DNA from: Bryobacterales bacterium
GTDB lineage: Bacteria > Acidobacteriota > Terriglobia > Bryobacterales > Bryobacteraceae
NCBI GenBank assembly: GCA_003167255.1
Contig: PMTR01000074.1
Span: forward strand, 159,266-223,265
Length of the DNA: 64,000 nucleotides
Direction of reading: 5' to 3'
Shown: positions 35,480-45,386 of the stretch, piece by piece
How the letters are laid out: every line of letters begins with the position of its first letter
How positions within the stretch are numbered: the first letter of the stretch is position 1
The notes under the pieces: generated by a model
The model's database searches: none
Seen by the model: only the letters and a program-made list of their open reading frames with translations
Told to the model about the DNA's origin: nothing
Translations under genes and position numbers: made by a program

Positions 35480-37283
35480 CGCGGGGAGTCTCCAGCGGGG
35501 ACGCTTCCAGTACTTCCCGGTGGCGCCGGGCCGGCTGGAGTTCGCGATCGAAGTGCGGCGCGCCATCCTGCGCGACCGCCCGCAAGTGATCGCGGTGGAA
35601 TTGCCGGTCACTCTTCAGTCGGCGTGGCTGCGGGCGGTCGCGCGGCTGCCGGAAATCTCACTGATCTTTTATCCCGACGAATCGGCCGGCGGAGACCGCG
35701 CCGTATACGTCCCGATTGAGCCGGCAGACCCCTTCACCGAAGCCATCCGCACGGGCCTCGAAACGGGCGCGGAAATCGTTTTCGCCGATCCCGACGCCGG
35801 CGAACGGCCCCATCTCAAAGACTCCTATCCGGATTCCTACGCCGTCCGGCATGTGGGCCTGGATCGTTACGTCGAGGCGTACCGCGTCTACCCGCAGCCG
35901 CGCTCCGAAGAGCTGGCGCGCCATGCCGCCGGAATCGCGTGGAAATTGCAGGGCACCGACCCTTCGGCGCGCGTCCTGGTGGTGATTTCGCTCAACTTGC
36001 TCGATCCGGTACTGGACGCCATGGAGGAGCCGCAGGCACAGCCCCTGGCGCGGACTCATCGCGACGGAATCGAGCTGCTCAATGCCCACCCCGAATCGCT
36101 GGGCGAAGTCTGCGCCGAGTATCCGCAACTGCAGTGGCGATACGAAGCCTACCGGCCGCTGCTCGCGGATGACAAGCTGATCGACCGGCGCCACGCGCAA
36201 CTGGCCGTGCTGCGCGAGGCGGAGAAGGATTACGAAGCCAATACCGGCGAGCGCATCGCGCATTGGCAGCGGCGGTTGCTGGCGCGCTATTCGCGCAACC
36301 TGGCGCTCGCCGGCAGCGATTTGAGCCCGGGCCTGTTCGACCTGGCCGTGGCCGCGCGCGGCGTGGCCGACGATAATTACGCCTGGGAGGTCTGGGAAGC
36401 CGCCAGCCGCTACCCGCCGCAACAGACGGCCTGCGACCTGATGACGGTGCGCATCGCCGGCGACGAAGTCTGGATGGACACGCGCCGCATCCGCCTGCGC
36501 CGCCGTCTGCCCAGCACCAAGCGCCGCCTGCGGCCCATCGGATTGAAGGCCCGCAAAAAGGAAAAGATTCCCGGCGAATGGGCCAGCCAGTTGAACGGCA
36601 CGAGCATCTGCTCCTATCCGCCCGAAGACCTCATCATTGAGGACTACGGCCGCTTCCTGAAGAAGAAAGGCAAGAGCATCCTGTCCGAAGAGCGGGTGCG
36701 AGTCGAGCCCTTCACGACCTCGATCCTCGACGGAATCGACATGCGCGAGACCATCCGCAAATGGTACGAAGGGCGCATCTGGGTGCGCCAGTTTCAGAAG
36801 ATACACGGCGAAGTGGGATCGATCGTAGTGATCTTCGATGACGACCGCGACGACCGTTACCCCTATACCACGACGTGGCTCGGTGAGAACCAAAACGAAT
36901 CGGATATGGCGTTTTACTCCACGTTGCCGTTCGATCACCTGGTGGGCCCAGGCATCGGCCGCGCCGAATACGGCGGCTTCCTGATGAGCCTTCCGGCGCG
37001 CCGCATGTACGACGTATGGCAGGACGCCGATTACGAATTGGCGGAATCGAAATCCGAGCGGTTGCTGCTGGCGGCGCTCGATTATTCCATCCACCACTAC
37101 GTGGTCTATGTGGCCGCCAAGCCGCCGCGCTCGATCTTTAAGACCATCGCCTCACGGGTGGGCCGCACGGTCATCTATATCCCCATCGGTCAGCTCTCGC
37201 CGGTCTCGCTCAAAAAGATCCGGGTGGTGCACGTGCTCGACGGCTACGACAAACGCGAGACCGCGAAGGACTACTTGTGGTGA
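35448..37283 (+). CDS. Large uncharacterised protein; N-terminal part TraB/ChaN-like
   Basis: RRAILRDRPQVIAVELPVTLQSAWLRAVARLPEISLIFYPDE...AVYVPIEPADPFTEAIRTGLETGAEIVFADPD; ATG at 35448 overlaps the moxR end by 32 bp. Confidence 0.6.
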   Translation: MSQESDLRLPDAGSLQRGRFQYFPVAPGRLEFAIEVRRAILRDRPQVIAVELPVTLQSAWLRAVARLPEISLIFYPDESAGGDRAVYVPIEPADPFTEAIRTGLETGAEIVFADPDAGERPHLKDSYPDSYAVRHVGLDRYVEAYRVYPQPRSEELARHAAGIAWKLQGTDPSARVLVVISLNLLDPVLDAMEEPQAQPLARTHRDGIELLNAHPESLGEVCAEYPQLQWRYEAYRPLLADDKLIDRRHAQLAVLREAEKDYEANTGERIAHWQRRLLARYSRNLALAGSDLSPGLFDLAVAARGVADDNYAWEVWEAASRYPPQQTACDLMTVRIAGDEVWMDTRRIRLRRRLPSTKRRLRPIGLKARKKEKIPGEWASQLNGTSICSYPPEDLIIEDYGRFLKKKGKSILSEERVRVEPFTTSILDGIDMRETIRKWYEGRIWVRQFQKIHGEVGSIVVIFDDDRDDRYPYTTTWLGENQNESDMAFYSTLPFDHLVGPGIGRAEYGGFLMSLPARRMYDVWQDADYELAESKSERLLLAALDYSIHHYVVYVAAKPPRSIFKTIASRVGRTVIYIPIGQLSPVSLKKIRVVHVLDGYDKRETAKDYLW

Positions 37284-37440
37284 GGCGGGGGAACTTAATG
37301 CGGTTGACTGAAGCGCTGCAGCGCGGCACAAGCGAGGTTTGGCGACTCTGCGGTCAAGTGAACTCCACTCGGATGACGCGCCGCTTGCTACACTGCCATC
37401 TGGGTGGTTATAAATAGGAGGTGCCCTTACTCTCGGCCTT

Positions 37441-39723
37441 ATGCTGAATAACATTTTTCCGGTAGACGACCTTCGGTCACTTGCGCGGAGAAAGAACAAC
37501 TCGTCGGAGTTGAAGAGTCTACCAAAGAGCGCCGATTCTAGTCTCCTGATAAGTGACGGATGGCAACAGCATCGCGAGGGAGCGACAACGGTCAGACTAA
37601 TCCGCAAGAAGACGAAAAGCGTTCTGCTTGCGGACAGGGTTTGGTGCCTGCTGTACAAGATGGGCTTCACACACCTCTCGGGTGAGGGCGGAGCGCAGCT
37701 TCTGCTCGATCCGAAGAGCGAGGGTGGTGCCTACAACCAAATCGATGTTGTCGGGCTGGATCCAGAAGTTGCTGTGGCCATAGAGTGTAAATCGGCTGAA
37801 CAGCCTCGCAAGTATGGTGACTTCCAAAAGGACCTTGCGAAACACGCGCTAATGCGTCAGCGATTCGCCAGTTCTGTTGCGGCTCTGTTCCCGGCGCCCC
37901 ACAAGAGGGTCTCCATCATCGTTATGTTCACGTGGGATTTCATTTTGACGGATAATGATATTCAACGTGCCAAGAACGAAAATGTTGTCTTGCTCAATGA
38001 AAAGGACCTCAACTACTACGAACTTCTTGCTGGCCATCTAGGGCAGGCCGCCAAGTACCAGTTCTTTGCCGACATGTTGCCCGGGAAGCGAGTGCACGGC
38101 CTAGAGCTACGCATCCCCGCGCTGCAAAGCAAATTTGGCAAGTACACCTATTACACATTCTCAATTGCTCCCGAGTACCTGCTCAAGATCGCCTATGTTT
38201 CGCATCGAGCGAAGGGCAAAGCAGCTGACGTTGACACCTACCAGCGGATGATCAAGAAAGCTCGACTCAAGAAGATTCGCGAATACATTGATGCGAATGG
38301 CATCTTTCCCACCAACATCGTCATAAGTCTCGAGGGAAAGAGGCACGTTAACTTCGAACCTTGGAAGCAAACGGGTAGAGAGGAGGGCGCAAAACACGGC
38401 ACTCTGATCCTCACACCGTCCTACAGGTGTGCATGGATCATCGATGGTCAGCACAGGCTCTTTGCCTATTCCGGCCATGACAAGGCGAAATCGAGTCATC
38501 TCAGTGTCCTGGCCTTTGAAGGGTTGCCAGCCAGTAAACAAGCGCAGTTGTTCATCGATATTAACCACGAGCAGAAGAGTGTTAAGCGGAGCCTGCTTCA
38601 GGAGCTTTACGCGGAGTTGAATTGGGATGCCGAGGACGACGATAAGAGGGTCAATGCAATCGTATCTAAAGCGGTGCAGGCCCTAAACGAGGACAAGGAA
38701 TCGCCGTTTTATGGGCGTATCCTGTTGGCTGACGAGGGTCGGACTGACACCCGATGCATCACTCTAGAAAGCCTGTTCCGCACTTTGAATCAGCCGGGTA
38801 TGTTTGTGATCAAGCCAGCCGTGGATTACGGTCCATTTTGGACAGCGGAGAACGAGACCACCCTTAAGCGCGTGATCCAAGTCATCAATGGCTGGTTCGG
38901 CTTCATCCGTGATGCGAGCACTGAATGGTGGGCGCTTGGCCAGGCTGAGGGCGGCGGGCTTTCGATGAACGACGGCGTTAGCATATGCATGACCGTCCTG
39001 CGGAGCATTTTCAGTTATCTGCTTGAGAAGAAACACCTAAAGCTTATTCATTTTGCAAACAGCGAGCTAGTGGCTGTATTACGGCCCTATGGCCAGGTGC
39101 TCGGACAACACCTGTCCAGCTACTCGGAGGAACAGCGCCGTGAGTTTCGCGTCGGCGCAAGAGGCAACCAAGGACAGACGGCCACGCGAAGAAAGTGTGA
39201 GAAGGCGCTAAACGAAAAGTTCTCTGACTTCGAGCCACCGGGCTTAGCTGAGGCCCTTCGTGCCCAAGAGGCACAGACGAACGAGCAGGCCTATAGGGTG
39301 ATTGTCGACCTCGAAAAGCGACTCTTTGAGTTTGTCCTCGGGACTCTGAAGTTGGAGTTTGGTAACGATGAGGCAGAGACATGGTGGTACTCTGGTGTCC
39401 CGCCGCAGATTCGCAAGAAGGCAGCAGAACGGTTCGAAGAGGAAAAGGGGAAAGGCAAGAAAGAGGGCTACGTAGACCTTATTGATCTGCGTACTATAGT
39501 GGTCAGCAACTGGCCTCTTTTCCAAGACTCCTTGGGATTTGGCAGGTCGGGTAACAAAGACGCGAAGACGGATTGGATGCACAAGCTGAACGAAGCACGC
39601 AAGATTGTCATGCATGGGACCAAGCAACAGACCGTCAGCTTTGAGCAACTCGCGCAGTTGCGGGAGTACGATCATATGCTTACGGAGAAGCTCAATGGTC
39701 AGGAAGCCGATTCCGAGTCATGA
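37441..39723 (+). CDS. DGQHR-domain (DndB-like) protein fused to N-terminal PD-(D/E)XK nuclease-like and C-terminal HEPN-like regions
   Basis: IDVVGLDPEVAVAIECKSA (D...ExK); CAWIIDGQHRLFAYSG; C-terminal NEARKIVMHG (Rx4H). Confidence 0.8.
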   Translation: MLNNIFPVDDLRSLARRKNNSSELKSLPKSADSSLLISDGWQQHREGATTVRLIRKKTKSVLLADRVWCLLYKMGFTHLSGEGGAQLLLDPKSEGGAYNQIDVVGLDPEVAVAIECKSAEQPRKYGDFQKDLAKHALMRQRFASSVAALFPAPHKRVSIIVMFTWDFILTDNDIQRAKNENVVLLNEKDLNYYELLAGHLGQAAKYQFFADMLPGKRVHGLELRIPALQSKFGKYTYYTFSIAPEYLLKIAYVSHRAKGKAADVDTYQRMIKKARLKKIREYIDANGIFPTNIVISLEGKRHVNFEPWKQTGREEGAKHGTLILTPSYRCAWIIDGQHRLFAYSGHDKAKSSHLSVLAFEGLPASKQAQLFIDINHEQKSVKRSLLQELYAELNWDAEDDDKRVNAIVSKAVQALNEDKESPFYGRILLADEGRTDTRCITLESLFRTLNQPGMFVIKPAVDYGPFWTAENETTLKRVIQVINGWFGFIRDASTEWWALGQAEGGGLSMNDGVSICMTVLRSIFSYLLEKKHLKLIHFANSELVAVLRPYGQVLGQHLSSYSEEQRREFRVGARGNQGQTATRRKCEKALNEKFSDFEPPGLAEALRAQEAQTNEQAYRVIVDLEKRLFEFVLGTLKLEFGNDEAETWWYSGVPPQIRKKAAERFEEEKGKGKKEGYVDLIDLRTIVVSNWPLFQDSLGFGRSGNKDAKTDWMHKLNEARKIVMHGTKQQTVSFEQLAQLREYDHMLTEKLNGQEADSES

Positions 39724-39772
39724 TTGCCTGGGGGAGCGTCGGTACCCGCAGTGACCTGTCTAGGCACATGGT

Positions 39773-40678
39773 ATGAGTTCAAGTGCACCTGTCATTCCCT
39801 CTCCGCAGGCCAGAGCCAAGCCATTCTTGAAGTGGCCGGGGGGGAAACGTTGGCTGACCCGGCACCTGCTGGGTCTCTTGAATGGGTCTAGCTATCGGCG
39901 ATACTTTGAACCATTCCTCGGTGGCGGAGCTCTGTTTTTTGCTCTTCAGCCGGAGAAGGCTGCACTATCCGACGTCAACAGCGACTTGATTAATGTCTAT
40001 GTTCAAGTGAGGAACCGTCCACATGAGCTGATCCGCCGACTGAAGGACCTTTCGGTAGACAAGGCAACTTACGCCCGCTTCCGTAGCGCGGACCCTAAGC
40101 TGAATCTTGACCGCGCGGTTCGGTTCTTGTATTTGAATCGCACCGCCTTTGGTGGTATGTATCGCTTGAACCGGCAGGGTTCGTTTAATGTTCCATTTGG
40201 CGGCGGCCAGCGCACGCCAGAGCCGCTCTGGAATGAGAATCTCCTGCAGGAAGCATCGAAGGCTCTCAAGGGTGCCCAACTGCAGACAAGTGATTTTCAG
40301 GAGCTGCTAGCTGACGCAGGGGAGGGGGATCTCGTTTACTGTGATCCGACCTATACGGTCGCCCATAATAATAACGGTTTTGTGCGGTACAACGAACGCA
40401 ACTTCAGTTGGGATGATCAGAAGCGACTCGCAGACACCTGTCAGCGGCTCGCCCGTGAAGGTGCAACCGTACTTGTCAGCAACGCGGACCACGACGACAT
40501 TATCCGGCTCTATGATCCGACGAGAGTCTATCGCCTGGATCGAATGAGTGTACTGTGTCCAGCTTCCGAGAAACGCAAACCGACAACGGAGCTCCTCCTG
40601 TTGTTTGATTCCCGCCGAACAAAACGTCCTGCCCAAAGGGTTCGCAGACCATTTGGCCGTATTACGCCCGATGCGTAG
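39773..40678 (+). CDS. Dam-type (D12 class) DNA adenine N6-methyltransferase
   Basis: PFLKWPGGKRWLTRHLL, YFEPFLGGGALFFAL, LNRTAFGGMYRLNRQGSFNVPFG, LVYCDPTYT. Confidence 0.9.
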   Translation: MSSSAPVIPSPQARAKPFLKWPGGKRWLTRHLLGLLNGSSYRRYFEPFLGGGALFFALQPEKAALSDVNSDLINVYVQVRNRPHELIRRLKDLSVDKATYARFRSADPKLNLDRAVRFLYLNRTAFGGMYRLNRQGSFNVPFGGGQRTPEPLWNENLLQEASKALKGAQLQTSDFQELLADAGEGDLVYCDPTYTVAHNNNGFVRYNERNFSWDDQKRLADTCQRLAREGATVLVSNADHDDIIRLYDPTRVYRLDRMSVLCPASEKRKPTTELLLLFDSRRTKRPAQRVRRPFGRITPDA

Positions 40679-40813
40679 AAATGCCGATTGCCGCTCAACG
40701 AGTGAAGTGAACACCATCGGGGCTTAACCCAACCCAGGCCTAGCCCAGGCCTAACCCGCATGTCTCGTCGGCTTTCTGCTGGCGCGAAACCTGGCGGGAA
40801 CAGCCCCCTAATG

Positions 40814-42184
40814 TCACGTCACGGCCGATTCCAGGCTGCGCACTTTGGCGGAGAGAGTGGTGCGCTTGAGGCACAACATCTCCGCCGCGGCCTTCTTGTT
40901 GCCACCGGTCTTACGCAAGGCCTGCTCCAGAATACTTCGCTCGATTTGCGCCAGGGTCCGCTCGTAGTCCATTCCTTGATCGGGCACCGAGATGACCGGC
41001 GGATCGACAGTCCCCATGCGGGAGCGGGAGGGGGCGGGAAGCGCAAAGTCGGCGGGCGCCAGCGTCTTGCGATCGCCACTCAGAGCCACCGCCATGGCGA
41101 TGAAATTCTCCAGTTGGCGCACGTTGCCGGGCCATGAGTAGCCCGACAGCCGCTCCACGGCTTCCGGGGAAAGGATCTTCGCCGCAATCCCCTCCGATTT
41201 ACAGATCTTCTCGACCAGGAAGGGCGCGATGACCGCGATATCCTGCCGCCGTTCGCGCAACGGCGGCATGTGAATGGGGACCACGTTCAGCCGGTAGTAC
41301 AGGTCTTCGCGGAATTTGCCCTGTTCGATGCGCCCGTTCAGGTCGCAATTGGTGGCGGCCACCACCCGCACGTCCAGATGAATCGTCTCGGAGCTGCCGA
41401 GTCTCTGGAATTCCCGTTCCTGCAGCACGCGCAGCAGTTTGGCTTGCAGGTCCAAAGGTAAATCCCCGATTTCATCCAGAAATAGGGTTCCTCCCTGAGC
41501 CTCTTCGAACCGGCCGACGCGGTTCTGGACGGCGCCTGTGAATGCGCCGCGCACGTGTCCGAACAATTCGGCTTCCAGGAGATGTTCCGGCAGCGCGCTG
41601 CAGTTGACAGCCACCCACGGCGACCGGCGTCGCGCGCCGGCCAGGTGCAGGGCGCGGGCGGCGAGTTCCTTGCCGGTTCCGGTTTCGCCGGTGATCAGGA
41701 CGGTCGAGCGCCGGCCGCCGACCAGCCTGATAATATGGCCGACCCGGCGCATTTCGCGGCTATCGCCAATCAACAAACGCTCCCACTCTTCGCGCCCCAC
41801 CTGTTCGGCCAGGCGGGCCAGGTCGTGCGTACGGCGTTCCTCGATGGCCTGCTCAATCTGCGCGGCGGCCTCATCGCCCGAGGCCAGGAATTGGTACACT
41901 CCCAACCGGGCCAGGCGGACCGCATCGAAGACCGAGGCGTGGGGGTCGCGAATCAGCACGGGAATCGACGGAGCCAGCCTTTGCACTGCTTCCAAAAGTT
42001 CGCACGGAGTCCAGCCGATCGCCGGGAAGCTCAGGACGATGGCGCTGAAGTCCTTCTGGCGGAGGACCTCGAAGGCCGTTTCGGGAGGAAGCCACTCGAT
42101 GCCGTAAGTTATTGAAAGCTTGGAGCACTCCTCCCCGGAACGGGGTGGCTCGGTGGCAATCCAAAGAAGTTTTTGGGCCTCCAT
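40814..42184 (-). CDS. Sigma-54-dependent transcriptional activator with degenerate receiver domain (FleQ-like architecture)
   Basis: AAA+ [55 protein letters not shown]; Fis-type HTH; receiver lacks acceptor Asp. Confidence 0.9.
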   Translation of the reverse strand: MEAQKLLWIATEPPRSGEECSKLSITYGIEWLPPETAFEVLRQKDFSAIVLSFPAIGWTPCELLEAVQRLAPSIPVLIRDPHASVFDAVRLARLGVYQFLASGDEAAAQIEQAIEERRTHDLARLAEQVGREEWERLLIGDSREMRRVGHIIRLVGGRRSTVLITGETGTGKELAARALHLAGARRRSPWVAVNCSALPEHLLEAELFGHVRGAFTGAVQNRVGRFEEAQGGTLFLDEIGDLPLDLQAKLLRVLQEREFQRLGSSETIHLDVRVVAATNCDLNGRIEQGKFREDLYYRLNVVPIHMPPLRERRQDIAVIAPFLVEKICKSEGIAAKILSPEAVERLSGYSWPGNVRQLENFIAMAVALSGDRKTLAPADFALPAPSRSRMGTVDPPVISVPDQGMDYERTLAQIERSILEQALRKTGGNKKAAAEMLCLKRTTLSAKVRSLESAVT

Positions 42185-42258
42185 GGCGGTTACACCCAGC
42201 TATCGGCGGTGGCCGCGAAAACTTTAGCAAAGAGTATCCTCTTTTCGTGAAATCCGGC

Positions 42259-42286
42259 TAAAGCGCAGGGAGCGGGATGCCGATAT
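42259..42286 (+). promoter_or_regulatory. Candidate sigma-28 promoter upstream of flgM
   Basis: TAAA-N16-GCCGATAT. Confidence 0.5.
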
Positions 42287-42316
42287 GTAGTACAGCGGCA
42301 GGAATGGCATGCAGGT

Positions 42317-42619
42317 ATGAAAGTCTATGATGTGAATCTGACGGGCCCCTCGGCGAGCGAATCCGGGCGGGCACAAGAGACCCAGAAGGCGGATAGGGAC
42401 AGCAATTCCCGGCCGGCCACAGCGAATTCCTCGGGTGACCGCGTGGAACTGTCGGGCACCATGGCGCGCATTTCGCGCGCCGTATCCTCATATAGCACGG
42501 ACCGAGCCAGCAAAGTGCAAGCTTTGGCGCAGCAATACCAGAGCGGCAACTACCGGCCGGATTCCGTGCAGACCAGCCAGGGCATGGTCGCGGAAGCCCT
42601 CGGCGGCGGAACCACGTAA
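42317..42619 (+). CDS. flgM: Anti-sigma-28 factor FlgM
   Basis: SSGDRVELSGTMARISRAVSS...DRASKVQALAQQYQSGNYRPDSVQTSQGMVAEAL. Confidence 0.88.
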   Translation: MKVYDVNLTGPSASESGRAQETQKADRDSNSRPATANSSGDRVELSGTMARISRAVSSYSTDRASKVQALAQQYQSGNYRPDSVQTSQGMVAEALGGGTT

Positions 42620-42620
42620 G

Positions 42621-42983
42621 ATGCCGGCCGCGGACACGGCGGAGCATTTGTCGGCGGCCCGCTCGGAAGTGAAGCGGGCTTGCCACCTTTTGGAGGCACC
42701 CAGTCCGGCATCGCTGGAGGCCAGCTCAAGCGCCCTGGAGCGGGCGGTCTCCGGCCTCAACGATTGGCGGTGCGGGATACGGCCGGGTCTGGCTGACGCC
42801 CATTTCGCGGCCAAGGTCCGCCAGTTGCGGGCGGAGTTGCGGCATGCCGGCCGGTTGCTCGAAAGCGCGGCGGATTTCTATCGGGGTTGGGAGCGGATCC
42901 TGGGAGCGATGAGTGGCGGGTACACGGCCGGCGGCGAGCCCGCACCGGTGGCGCGCACCGGAAAGCTCTACTGCCAGGGATAG
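42621..42983 (+). CDS. flgN: FlgN-like chaperone
   Basis: 120 aa helical protein between flgM and flgK; RQLRAELRHAGRLLESAADFYRGWERILGA. Confidence 0.65.
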   Translation: MPAADTAEHLSAARSEVKRACHLLEAPSPASLEASSSALERAVSGLNDWRCGIRPGLADAHFAAKVRQLRAELRHAGRLLESAADFYRGWERILGAMSGGYTAGGEPAPVARTGKLYCQG

Positions 42984-42989
42984 GCGGCG

Positions 42990-44435
42990 ATGGCCAACAT
43001 CCTCTCTTCGCTCATCTCGGCAGCCGGCGCGCTGGACGCCTTCACCCAGGCCCTCGATGTCACCCAGAATAACGTCGCCAACGCACAAACGCCCGGTTAT
43101 GCGAATCAGACTCAGCTCCTGACCGCCATTCCGTTCGACCCATCCAACGGGTCGACCGGTGGAGTGCGCGCGGCGGAGGTGGTCAGCTCGCGAGACCAGT
43201 ACGCCGAACAGGCGGTCCGCCAGCAGAACGTCTTGCTGGGGCAGGCGCAGCAGAACGTCACCAGCTTCACGTCGCTTCAATCCCTGTTCGATATCTCCGG
43301 TAATTCCGGGATACCCCTGGCGCTCAACAACCTGTTTACAAGCTTCTCGGCGTGGGGGCAGACGCCCACCAGCACGGATGCGCGCCAGAACGTGATCGAC
43401 AGCGCGACCGACCTGGCCAACGCCTTCCAGCAAACCGCCACCGGCATGGCCCAGGCAGCGCAGAACAACAGCAGTCAGATCGATCAAACGGTGGTCCAGA
43501 TCAATCAACTGGCGGGGCAACTGGCCGGTTATAACTCGCAGGCCATGAGCGACGCGACCCCGGACGCCGGCTTGGATGCGCAAATCAATTCCACGCTGGA
43601 GCAACTGTCGCAATACGTCAACTTTACCGCCAGCCAGCAGTCGAATGGCTCGGTCACGGTGTTAGTCAACGGGCAGGTTCCGCTGGTGATCGGCGACAAG
43701 ACCTATGCGTTGCAGGGCCAGGCCGTGACGCCCGGTCCGGCATCGCCGAATCCCGGCGCGCCGCCCACCATGAGCATTCGGTCGTCGGACGGCACCGACA
43801 TCACCTCGCAAGTGACCAGCGGCCAGCTCGGTGCGCTGGTGAACCTTGCCAATAACGTGTTCCCCCAATACCTGGGCGATGGCAATAACGCCGGCGACCT
43901 GAACACCATGGCGAAGCAGTTCGCCGACCGCGTCAACCAGCTCTTGACTCAGGGCAACATTTCCGACGGGCCGCCGCCGGTGGCCGGCGTGCCGCTGTTC
44001 ACCTACGACACCACCAACGCTACCAATGTGGCGCAGACCCTGGCCGTCGATCCGACCGTCACCGCGGACCAGTTAGCCGCTATTTCCACCGGGCCGCCGG
44101 AAGTTTCCAATGGAGTTCCGCTGGCGCTTTCAGCGCTAGCCGATCCACGGTCCAGCGGCGACGAAATCAACGGCGCCAGTTTTACCGGATTCTACGGCCA
44201 CATGGCGGCGACCATCGGCACCGACCTGAACGACGCCAACGACAGCCTGCAAGTGCAGCAATCGGCGCTCGCCCAGGCGCAGAACCTGCGGCAGCAGGTG
44301 TCCGGGGTGTCGCTCGATGCGGAGGCCGCGGTTCTGCTTCAGTTCCAGCAGGCCTACGAAGCCAACTCGAAACTGATCACCATCCTGGACCAGTTATCGG
44401 AAGACACCATTAACATGCTTACCGCCACCTCCTGA
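42990..44435 (+). CDS. flgK: Flagellar hook-associated protein FlgK
   Basis: ALDAFTQALDVTQNNVANAQTPGYANQTQLL...LLQFQQAYEANSKLITILDQLSEDTINML. Confidence 0.93.
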   Translation: MANILSSLISAAGALDAFTQALDVTQNNVANAQTPGYANQTQLLTAIPFDPSNGSTGGVRAAEVVSSRDQYAEQAVRQQNVLLGQAQQNVTSFTSLQSLFDISGNSGIPLALNNLFTSFSAWGQTPTSTDARQNVIDSATDLANAFQQTATGMAQAAQNNSSQIDQTVVQINQLAGQLAGYNSQAMSDATPDAGLDAQINSTLEQLSQYVNFTASQQSNGSVTVLVNGQVPLVIGDKTYALQGQAVTPGPASPNPGAPPTMSIRSSDGTDITSQVTSGQLGALVNLANNVFPQYLGDGNNAGDLNTMAKQFADRVNQLLTQGNISDGPPPVAGVPLFTYDTTNATNVAQTLAVDPTVTADQLAAISTGPPEVSNGVPLALSALADPRSSGDEINGASFTGFYGHMAATIGTDLNDANDSLQVQQSALAQAQNLRQQVSGVSLDAEAAVLLQFQQAYEANSKLITILDQLSEDTINMLTATS

Positions 44436-44443
44436 GAACCGCC

Positions 44444-45367
44444 ATGATTACCAACCTCAATCCCGAATCCGCGCTGTTTATCGCCAACGTGAATCGCATC
44501 CAGCAGAGCATCGCCGAGGCCAACAACCAGGTCTCCTCCGGCAAGAAGATCAACGTCGCATCGGACGCGCCCGACCAGATCGACACGTTGCTGCAACTGC
44601 GGGCCAATCTGCAGCAGAACACCCAGGTGCAGTCCAACCTGACGCTCGCGACCACCGACGCCAACGCCGCCGACAATGCTCTCAGCTCCTCGATCCAACT
44701 GATGGACAGCGCGCTGAGCCTGGCCAGCCAGGGGGCCACCGCCACCACGGACGCTGCCGGCCGCCTCAGCATCGCGCAACAAATCCAGGCCATTCAGCAG
44801 CAAATGGTCTCTTATAGCCAGACCACCGTGCAGGGCCGTTTCATTTTCAGCGGAGATCAGGATAGCAGCCCGGCCTACAGTTGGGATTCGAACGCCGCGA
44901 ATCCCGCGGTGCAGGAGATCAATCCGCCCTCCACGCGCCTGATTGAGGACGCGTCGGGCGGATCGTTTCCGGCTTCCAAGACCGCGCCGGAAATTTTCGA
45001 CGACCGCGATCCGGTCACCGGCAACCCCACCGCCAATAACGTCTTCAACGCCCTCAATACGCTGTACTGGGCTTTGCGAAACAACGACACAACCGGAATC
45101 AACAATGCCATTCCGCTGCTCAAGTCGGCGTCCGCCCAACTGAATACCATGCAGGCTTTCTATGGCAACGTCGAGGACCGCATACAGAATGCCACTGATT
45201 TCGCCAACAATTACAACGTTCAGTTGCAAACGCAGATCAGCCAGACGGAAGACGCCGACATCACCAGCGCCGCGACGGAACTGACCGAAGGCAACACCCA
45301 GCTACAGGCGGCTTTTCAGATGCAAGGGCAGATGCCGCACTCGAGCCTGTTCAACTACCTGGGCTGA
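44444..45367 (+). CDS. flgL: Flagellar hook-associated protein FlgL
   Basis: RIQQSIAEANNQVSSGKKINVASDAPDQIDTLLQLRANLQQN; C-terminal QAAFQMQGQMPHSSLFNYL. Confidence 0.92.
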   Translation: MITNLNPESALFIANVNRIQQSIAEANNQVSSGKKINVASDAPDQIDTLLQLRANLQQNTQVQSNLTLATTDANAADNALSSSIQLMDSALSLASQGATATTDAAGRLSIAQQIQAIQQQMVSYSQTTVQGRFIFSGDQDSSPAYSWDSNAANPAVQEINPPSTRLIEDASGGSFPASKTAPEIFDDRDPVTGNPTANNVFNALNTLYWALRNNDTTGINNAIPLLKSASAQLNTMQAFYGNVEDRIQNATDFANNYNVQLQTQISQTEDADITSAATELTEGNTQLQAAFQMQGQMPHSSLFNYLG

Positions 45368-45386
45368 GCGCCTTCACCGGCCGCCA

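Noticed and set aside
35658-37097. 479 aa minus-strand ORF opposite the TraB-like gene
   Set aside because: Low-information antisense ORF; the plus-strand ORF is longer, coupled to moxR and has coherent composition.
37355-40725. Possible flanking direct repeat of the DGQHR-Dam island (caagtgaactccactcgg versus gaagtgaacaccatcggg)
   Set aside because: Short and imperfect; could be chance. No integrase or tRNA seen at either edge.
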